Part shown: positions 58,736 to 64,000 of the stretch, piece after piece
How the letters are laid out: each line of letters begins with the position of its first letter
Position numbering within the stretch: position 1 is the stretch's first letter
DNA from: JAXMCI01 sp046349435
Lineage (GTDB): Bacteria; Pseudomonadota; Alphaproteobacteria; Dongiales; Dongiaceae
Assembly (NCBI GenBank): GCA_046349435.1
Contig: JAXMCI010000002.1
Location: 310,001 to 374,000, forward strand
DNA length: 64,000 bases
Direction: 5' to 3'
Notes under the pieces: generated by a model
Database searches by the model: none
Seen by the model: only the letters and a program-made list of their open reading frames with translations
What the model was told of the DNA's origin: nothing
Program-made: the position numbers and the translations under genes

Positions 58736-58907
58736 ACATTCGATGCCGTGGACCGTCAAGCGACCCGTCCGGAGGCTGGCAGCCCGAAGCCGTCCGGCCT
58801 GCCGGCCGGCTTGACTCTGCCGCTGGAAGGGTCCTCGATCCCGCCAGGGCGGCGAGGCGGTCCCCGCGGCGGCGACGGGTCCGCCGGCCCAGGGAGGGCA
58901 GCGGCCG

Positions 58908-60389
58908 GTGACACCGGACGAATATGCGCGGCAGGACGCGGTCGGGCTGGCCGGGCTGGTGCGCCGCGGCGAGGCAACCGCCGGCGAGCTGGTTGAGGCG
59001 GCGCTCGCCCGCATGGACCACGTCAACGGCCGGATCAACGCGGTCGTCCACCGGCTCGACGAGGCGGCCCGCGCGGCGGCCGCCGGAGCGCTGCCGGACG
59101 GGCCGTTCCGCGGCGTGCCGTTCCTGGTGAAGAACCTCGCCGCGCGGGTCGCGGGCGCGCCCTGCACGATGGGCTGCCGCGCGCTCGCCGGCCACCGCGC
59201 CGAGACCGACAGCGAGCTGGTCGGCCGCTACCGGCGGGCCGGCCTCGTCTTCGCCGGCATCACCAATTCGCCCGAGTTCGGCCTGATGGGCACCACCGAG
59301 CCGGAGCTCTACGGCCCGACCCGCAATCCCTGGAACCTCGGCCATTCCGCCGGCGGCTCGAGCGGCGGCGCCGCGGCGGCTGTCGCCGCCGGCATCGTGC
59401 CGGTCGCCCATGGCGGCGACGGCGGCGGCTCGATCCGCATCCCGGCCTCGGCCTGCGGCCTGTTCGGCCTCAAGCCGAGCCGCGGCCGCGACCGGCTCGA
59501 CCCCGATGCGGCGGCGGACTGGCAGGGCTTCGCCGTCTCGCACGTGCTGAGCCGCACGGTGCGCGACAGCGCCGCCTTCCTCGACGTCGCGCGCGGCGCC
59601 GACGACGACCCGGCCGCGGCGCCGCCGCCGCCGGAGCGGCCCTATCGCGACGAGGTCGGCCGCGATCCCGGCCGGCTCAGGATCGGGCTGATCGGCCGCT
59701 CGCTGTTCGGCGAGCGCACCCACCCCGACTGCCTGGCGGCGCTCGGCGACGCGGCGGCGCTGCTGGCCTCGCTCGGCCACGAGGTCGAGGAGGTGCGGCT
59801 GTCGATCGCGCCGGAGGAGGGCCGGCTCGCCTATCTCGAGGTGGTGGCGGCCAGCATCGCCGCCGAGCTGGACGGGCTGGTGCCGCTGCTCGGCGGCCGG
59901 CTGCGGGCGGCGCTGTTCGAGGCGCCGACCTGGTTCATGGGGCAGGTCGGGCGCTCGCTGCGCCCGGCCGACCTCGAGCGGGCCCGCGCCACGGTGGAGC
60001 GGCTGAGCCGCGCCGTCGCCATGCTGCATGCCCGCTTCGACCTGATCATGACGCCGACCCTGGCCTATCCGCCGGCCCGCATCGGCGAGCTGACGCCCAA
60101 GCCCCATGAGCGCGTCGGGCTCGCCCTGCTGCGCCGCGTCGGGCCGCGGCCGGCGCTGCGCTGGGTGCTGACGACGCTGGCCGCCGCGCTGATCGAGCGG
60201 ACCCCCAACACCATGCTGTTCAACATGACCGGCCAGCCGGCGATGAGCGTGCCGCTCTGGTGGAACGCGGCGGGGCTGCCGATCGGCACCCAGCTGGCGG
60301 CCCGGTTCGGCGACGAGGCGACCCTGTTCCGGCTGGCCGGCCAGCTCGAGCAGGCGCGGCCCTGGGCCGACCGGCGGCCGCCGCTGTGA
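58908..60389 (+). CDS. Amidase signature family enzyme
   Basis: This 493-residue enzyme has the Ser-cisSer-Lys triad: K75 in FLVKNL, S151 in HSAGGSSGGAAAA and S175 in GDGGGSIRIPAS. The signature and length fit aryl- or alkyl-amide hydrolases rather than GatA; no gatB or gatC is nearby. The start is GTG with AGGGAGGG upstream. The stop overlaps the next start by 4 bp (GTGA), coupling it to an M14-like peptidase. The gene is divergent from the TetR-controlled group and may share its operator 3. Confidence 0.92.
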   Translation: MTPDEYARQDAVGLAGLVRRGEATAGELVEAALARMDHVNGRINAVVHRLDEAARAAAAGALPDGPFRGVPFLVKNLAARVAGAPCTMGCRALAGHRAETDSELVGRYRRAGLVFAGITNSPEFGLMGTTEPELYGPTRNPWNLGHSAGGSSGGAAAAVAAGIVPVAHGGDGGGSIRIPASACGLFGLKPSRGRDRLDPDAAADWQGFAVSHVLSRTVRDSAAFLDVARGADDDPAAAPPPPERPYRDEVGRDPGRLRIGLIGRSLFGERTHPDCLAALGDAAALLASLGHEVEEVRLSIAPEEGRLAYLEVVAASIAAELDGLVPLLGGRLRAALFEAPTWFMGQVGRSLRPADLERARATVERLSRAVAMLHARFDLIMTPTLAYPPARIGELTPKPHERVGLALLRRVGPRPALRWVLTTLAAALIERTPNTMLFNMTGQPAMSVPLWWNAAGLPIGTQLAARFGDEATLFRLAGQLEQARPWADRRPPL

Positions 60390-61636
60390 TCGAGCCGCGC
60401 CGCGCGGCGGCGCCGTCCGGGCCGCGGCCCGCTCCTCGGCTGGCCGCGCTCGCCCTGCTCTCGGCGATCGGGCACCGCGACGCCGGCGCCGCCGGCAGCC
60501 CGGCGGCCGAGCCCGTCGCCCTGTTCCCGGCGAGCTACGAGGAATCGCGCGACCGCTTCCGCCGGGCCTGCGCCGAGGCGGTGGCGCACCATGGCGGGGC
60601 CTGCCGCTCCGTCGCCATTCCCGCCCAGACCGAGACCGACCTCACCATCGACTACGCCTACCTGACGGCCGGCGGCTCCCGTCTCCTGGTGCTGGAATCG
60701 GGCATCCACGGCCCGGAATCCCCTGCCGGCGCGGCGGTCCAGGCACTGGTCCTGCGCGACCTCGCCGACTCCCTGCTGGCCCGCGGCATCGACCTGGTGC
60801 TGATCCATGCGGTCAATCCCTGGGGCTTCCGCCATGGCCGCCGGCCCGACGAGGCCAACGTCAACCTCAACCGCAACTTCAGCGCCGACCCGGCGATCTA
60901 CCGGCTCGAGGCGCCCGGCTATGCCGCCCTGCGCGGGATCCTCGAGCCCGACGGCTCGCCCGGCAGCGTGTGGTGGGACTCGCTGCTGATCGATCTCCGC
61001 CTGGTCTGGGCGCTGGTGGTCAGCGGCTTCGACTACGCGGCGATCGAGGGCGCGATGAATGGCGGCCAGTACGGCTACGCCCGCGGCCTCAACTACGGCG
61101 GCACCGGGCCGCGGCCGCCGGTCCGGTTCTGGGCCGAGGAGATCGGCCCGATCCTGCGGGCCCACCCCGGGCCGGTGCTCCTGCTCGACATCCATACCGG
61201 CCTGGGGGATCGCGGCGTGGCGCACCTCATGACCGGCTCCAGGGCGCCGCCCGCCGCGGTGGCGCAGGCCGAGGCCCTGTTCGGCGGCCTCGGCGCCGAG
61301 GGCATCGAGATCACGCCGCCCACCGCGGCCGGCTTCTACACCATCACCGGCGACGTCGTCGACTTCGTCCCCGGCCTGGCGGCCGACCCTGGACGCGTCC
61401 TCGGCCTCACCCTGGAATACGGCACGATGGGGACCGGCACGCTGGCCCAGCTCGCCAGCGCCGCCCGCATGATCCTGGAGAACCAGGCCTGGTTCCACGG
61501 CTGCACCGACCCGGCGGTCTGCGCCGAGATCCGCGCCGGCTTCCTCGAGCTGTTCGACCCCGCCGATCCCGGCTGGCGGGCCGCCGTGCTGCGCGAGGCC
61601 CGCCGGCTGCTGGCGCGCGTCGGAGAGCGGCTCTGA
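60386..61636 (+). CDS. DUF2817 M14-like zinc carboxypeptidase family protein
   Basis: This 416-residue protein has the M14-type metal and catalytic pattern of DUF2817: LVLESGIHGPESPAG (His and Glu ligands), NPWGFRHGRRPDEANVNLNR with the substrate Asn-Arg, LLLDIHTGLGDRG with the third His, and catalytic-Glu region LGLTLEYGTMGTG. An N-terminal Ala-rich hydrophobic stretch (LAALALLSAIG) may be an atypical signal. It is translationally coupled to the amidase. Together they might split an amide and trim the carboxylic product; substrate unknown. Confidence 0.85.
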   Translation: MIEPRRAAAPSGPRPAPRLAALALLSAIGHRDAGAAGSPAAEPVALFPASYEESRDRFRRACAEAVAHHGGACRSVAIPAQTETDLTIDYAYLTAGGSRLLVLESGIHGPESPAGAAVQALVLRDLADSLLARGIDLVLIHAVNPWGFRHGRRPDEANVNLNRNFSADPAIYRLEAPGYAALRGILEPDGSPGSVWWDSLLIDLRLVWALVVSGFDYAAIEGAMNGGQYGYARGLNYGGTGPRPPVRFWAEEIGPILRAHPGPVLLLDIHTGLGDRGVAHLMTGSRAPPAAVAQAEALFGGLGAEGIEITPPTAAGFYTITGDVVDFVPGLAADPGRVLGLTLEYGTMGTGTLAQLASAARMILENQAWFHGCTDPAVCAEIRAGFLELFDPADPGWRAAVLREARRLLARVGERL

Positions 61637-61642
61637 GCCGGC

Positions 61643-62818
61643 CTACCGGATCAGCTTGAACTGCCCGGGATCGGGCTGCTGCAGCCCCAGCCCGAGGCCC
61701 GGCCGGTCGTCGGCGAGGTCGACGAAGCCGTCGCGCGCCTCCGGCTCGCCGGTGAAGACGTACCAGAACAGCTCGTTGCCGACCTCGACCGGAACCTTGG
61801 GAAAATATTCCGCCATCGGCGCGGCGTAGCTCGACAGCACGACGTGGTAGTTGTGCAGCTGCCCGGCATGCGGCACCACGGCGACCTCGAAGGTCTCGCA
61901 GAGATCGGCGATCTTGCGCGCCGCGGTGATGCCGCCGACGCGGTTGACGTCGAACTGGGCGACGTCGATGGCGCGCGCCTCGATCAGCTGGCGGAAGCCG
62001 CGCGGCGTGAACTCGTGCTCGCCGCCGGCGATCGGCACGCGGCCCATGGCGCGCAGCTCGGCATAGCCCGCGATGTCGTCGGGGATCAGCGGCTCCTCGA
62101 GCCAGCGCAGGTTGAAGGGCTCGAGCAGGCGCACCATGCGGCGGGCATATTCCAGGCTCCAGCCCATGTAGCAGTCGGCCATCAGCTCGACCGCGTCGCC
62201 GACCGTCTCGCGCAGGGCGCCGATCAGCGCCAGGTTCTTCGCCATGCCGGCCGCGCCGTCGCGCGGGCCCCAGCCGAAGCGCAGCTTCATCGCCCGGAAG
62301 CCCTGGTCGAGATAGGCCCGGGCCTCGCGCCGCAGATCGTCGAGCGGCTGGCTGTAGAGCCGGCTGGCATAGACCGGGATCCGCGTCTTGGTGCGGCCGC
62401 CGAGCAGCCGGAACACCGGCTGCCCGAGCTGCTTGCCCTTGAGGTCCCAGAGCGCGAGGTCGACCGCGCTGATCGCCGTCATGCCGATGCCCTTGCGCCC
62501 ATAGGCCATGGTGCGGCGGTACATCGACTGCCAGAGATACTCGGTGTCGAGCGGGTCCTGGCCGATCAGCAGCGGCCGCAGATAGGTGTCGATCACCGTC
62601 TTGGTCGCCTGCGGCGCCAGCGCCGCGTTGCCGATGCCCACCGTGCCGTCGGCGCACTCGATCTCGACCACCAGCCAGCCGAGGAAGCGGAAGGGCGCGA
62701 TGGTGCCGGTGTGGTCGGCGACCAGGTCGTTCGGCGTGGTGCAGAAATTCTCCGGCATCGGCGCCACCGGGCCGATCCACTGCCAGATGGTCGTGCGGAC
62801 GTCGGTGATGGCGCTCAT
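61643..62818 (-). CDS. L-rhamnonate dehydratase-like enolase-superfamily enzyme
   Basis: This 391-residue protein shows the rhamnonate dehydratase (RhmD) pattern: YRRTMAYGRKGIGMTAISAV, MKLRFGWGP, metal ligand D215 in ADCYMGWS, EEP at 241-243, GEHEF near 266, and H317 in VPHAGQLHNYH. Such enzymes dehydrate L-rhamnonate or related six-carbon acids to 2-keto-3-deoxy acids. It follows the DapA-family aldolase gene by 16 bp on the same strand, giving dehydratase and aldolase of one pathway. The related L-lyxonate, L-mannonate or gulonate substrates are possible. Confidence 0.9.
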   Translation of the reverse strand: MSAITDVRTTIWQWIGPVAPMPENFCTTPNDLVADHTGTIAPFRFLGWLVVEIECADGTVGIGNAALAPQATKTVIDTYLRPLLIGQDPLDTEYLWQSMYRRTMAYGRKGIGMTAISAVDLALWDLKGKQLGQPVFRLLGGRTKTRIPVYASRLYSQPLDDLRREARAYLDQGFRAMKLRFGWGPRDGAAGMAKNLALIGALRETVGDAVELMADCYMGWSLEYARRMVRLLEPFNLRWLEEPLIPDDIAGYAELRAMGRVPIAGGEHEFTPRGFRQLIEARAIDVAQFDVNRVGGITAARKIADLCETFEVAVVPHAGQLHNYHVVLSSYAAPMAEYFPKVPVEVGNELFWYVFTGEPEARDGFVDLADDRPGLGLGLQQPDPGQFKLIR

Positions 62819-62834
62819 GGCGGTGCTCCCGATG

Positions 62835-63716
62835 TTACGGCAGGGGCCCGAGGGCTGCCGCCAGCCGGCGCGCCCAGGCCAGCCCTTGCGGGTGCGGCTC
62901 GGCGGCCGGCGCGCGCGCCGCGCTCGGCGCCAGCCCGAGCCGCGCGGCGGCGATCGCCTTGCCGTAGAGCAGGAAGTGATCGAGGCCCTGCATGGCGAAG
63001 ACCAGCGCCGGCAGGATCTCGGCATAGGCGGCCTCGCCCTCCGCCTCGCGCCCTTCCGCCATCGCCCGCATGACCCGCGCCTGGCGATCGACCGTCTCGA
63101 TGCCGGGGATCATGCCGACCGCGCCCGCGCGCAGATTGTCGGTCAGCTCGAGCCCGGCCCGGCCGTTGAAGACGGCGAGGCGGCCGGCCGCCGCCTCGAC
63201 CAGCCGGGCCACCGCGACGGCGCTGTCCTCCGCCTTGACCACCTTGACGTTGGGGTGGCCGGCGGCGAGCGCCGCCAGCCCGGCGTCGCTCAGCGACTGG
63301 CCGAGGAACTGGCGGGCGTTCTGGATGCCGACCGGGCAGTCCAGCCCGTCGGCGGTGGCGCCGAAGAAGCGGATCAGGCCGGCCTCGCCGGTCGGCTCCC
63401 GCGGCGGCTGCAGGATCACCCAGCCGGCGCCGGCCCGCCGGGCGAAGCGGGCGAAGTCGAGCTGCCCCGGCTGGTCCGGCTCGGACACGGTGACCGCCAG
63501 CGGAGCCCGGTCGCCGAGATCCTCGGCCACCCACTCGACCACCTGCCGCCGCTCTCCGGGGGTGAGCTTGCCGCACTCGGTGCCGAGCCCGAGCACGGCG
63601 ATGCCGTCCGCGCCGACCGCGAGCGCCGCCTCGATCTGCCGCGCGAACGCCTCGCGCCGGAGCCCGCCGTCGGGCGCGAAGAAGGCGAAGAGCATGGGAT
63701 AGAGGCCGCGCAGCAT
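62835..63716 (-). CDS. Dihydrodipicolinate synthase (DapA)-family aldolase
   Basis: This 293-residue TIM-barrel protein has GADGIAVLGLGTECGKLTPG near residue 35 and the Schiff-base lysine at about 161 in NVKVVKAED. The usual YNxP-type tyrosine at about 133 is replaced in VGIQNARQ (QN), so it is not a standard DapA or N-acetylneuraminate lyase. Directly upstream of a rhamnonate-dehydratase-like gene, it most likely cleaves the 2-keto-3-deoxy acid to pyruvate and an aldehyde. ATG 63716 is chosen over one at 63752 because LRGLYPMLFAFF fits the family start. Confidence 0.85.
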   Translation of the reverse strand: MLRGLYPMLFAFFAPDGGLRREAFARQIEAALAVGADGIAVLGLGTECGKLTPGERRQVVEWVAEDLGDRAPLAVTVSEPDQPGQLDFARFARRAGAGWVILQPPREPTGEAGLIRFFGATADGLDCPVGIQNARQFLGQSLSDAGLAALAAGHPNVKVVKAEDSAVAVARLVEAAAGRLAVFNGRAGLELTDNLRAGAVGMIPGIETVDRQARVMRAMAEGREAEGEAAYAEILPALVFAMQGLDHFLLYGKAIAAARLGLAPSAARAPAAEPHPQGLAWARRLAAALGPLP

Positions 63717-63825
63717 GGCGGCAGGAAAGCCCGCCGCGCGGCGCAGCGTCAAGCGCCGGAGCGCGCCGGCGCGCCGAGCCCGCCCCTGGAACGTTGCCTT
63801 GCGCGCGGGTGTGCTCCGCTCGCGC

Positions 63826-64000
63826 TCACGGCCAGTCCGCGAGATCGCCGAGCGCGTCGCAGATCGCGTGCGCTCGCGGCGTGCCGGCCGCGATGCCGGA
63901 GATCCCGACCACGAAGGCCCGGGTCACGAAGATCTGCGGGCGGAAGCCGAAGACGACGCTGTCGCCGGGCCGGACGGTGCGGCCGGGCGGGACGTCGATC
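63826..64000 (-). CDS. 3' end of a gene, possibly D-threonine aldolase/alanine-racemase-like PLP enzyme
   Basis: Only the last 57 codons are in the window, ending with TGA at 63826-63828. The readable C-terminus has RPGDSVVFGFRPQIFVTRA and a tail ending LGDLADWP. The PGDxVxFG turn near the C-terminus is seen in DSD1/D-threonine-aldolase-like enzymes, but this fragment is too short for a firm call. It runs in the same direction as the aldolase and dehydratase genes, 109 bp upstream of the former, and may be in the same operon. Confidence 0.5.
   Translation of the reverse strand, partial: IDVPPGRTVRPGDSVVFGFRPQIFVTRAFVVGISGIAAGTPRAHAICDALGDLADWP

Noticed and set aside
1..64000. tRNA, rRNA, riboswitches and phage genes
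   Set aside because: None seen on inspection of both strands. A tRNAscan-SE and Rfam scan would be decisive; any hit would overturn this.

Overview
The window is very GC-rich (roughly three quarters G+C by eye), with short gaps and many 1-4 bp gene overlaps (ATGA, GTGA, TGATG). The gene content (GapR/DUF2312, DUF1244, DUF1127, many ABC uptake systems, fused indolepyruvate ferredoxin oxidoreductase, REP-like hairpins whose translation reads MDPGFRRDD) points to a free-living, high-GC alphaproteobacterium, most plausibly a Rhodospirillales/Geminicoccales relative. That placement is inference. I saw no tRNA, rRNA, CRISPR array, intact insertion sequence or phage gene, and no gene-free stretch longer than about 270 bp.

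Layout. 1-9.4 kb: the end of a sensor-MFS fusion protein; a homocitrate-synthase-like enzyme overlapping a P-loop ATPase; a TauD-type dioxygenase; an orphan ABC binding protein; N-formylglutamate amidohydrolase coupled to a YbdK-type carboxylate-amine ligase; DUF1244; and a secreted repeat protein. 9.5-18 kb: GapR, a frameshifted ferredoxin-reductase-like flavoprotein, a LysE exporter and a complete five-gene Opp/Dpp peptide importer. 17.5-27 kb: NADAR protein, beta-lactamase-fold hydrolase, indolepyruvate oxidoreductase, sugar-nucleotide epimerase, D-amino-acid dehydrogenase with a RidA protein bearing a histone-H1-like tail, and a GntR/FadR regulator. 27.4-36 kb: a polar-amino-acid-type ABC importer with an enolase-superfamily enzyme, a Tat-type small protein with a GMC oxidoreductase, and a kinase-like protein overlapping a quinone oxidoreductase. 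36-44 kb: acyl-CoA synthetase, CocE-type hydrolase, M3 peptidase overlapping an ABC1 kinase, then a clearly lower-GC polysaccharide-lyase-like gene. 44-56 kb: glmM (frameshifted), MocR regulator with DUF1127, PhzF protein, class III aminotransferase, a two-subunit N,N-dimethylformamidase-like enzyme, GIY-YIG protein, serC (frameshifted) and serA. 56-64 kb: an Asp/Asn-hydroxylase-like dioxygenase, a TetR-controlled operon with three matching operators, an amidase with an M14-like peptidase, and a sugar-acid catabolic set (rhamnonate-dehydratase-like enzyme, DapA-family aldolase, partial gene).

The most interesting signals are: (1) three copies of one TetR operator (core TGAACGNNCATTCA) that tie a TetR gene to a small lipoprotein and an unrecognised 160-residue protein, two copies reading into an ATGAACG...CATTCAT start; (2) a homocitrate-synthase-like gene translationally coupled to an uncharacterised ATPase; (3) RidA with a lysine/alanine/arginine tail; (4) a sensor-MFS fusion; (5) a low-GC lyase gene directly before glmM; and (6) three simple indel frameshifts in 45 kb, two in core genes, which look more like sequence errors than biology.
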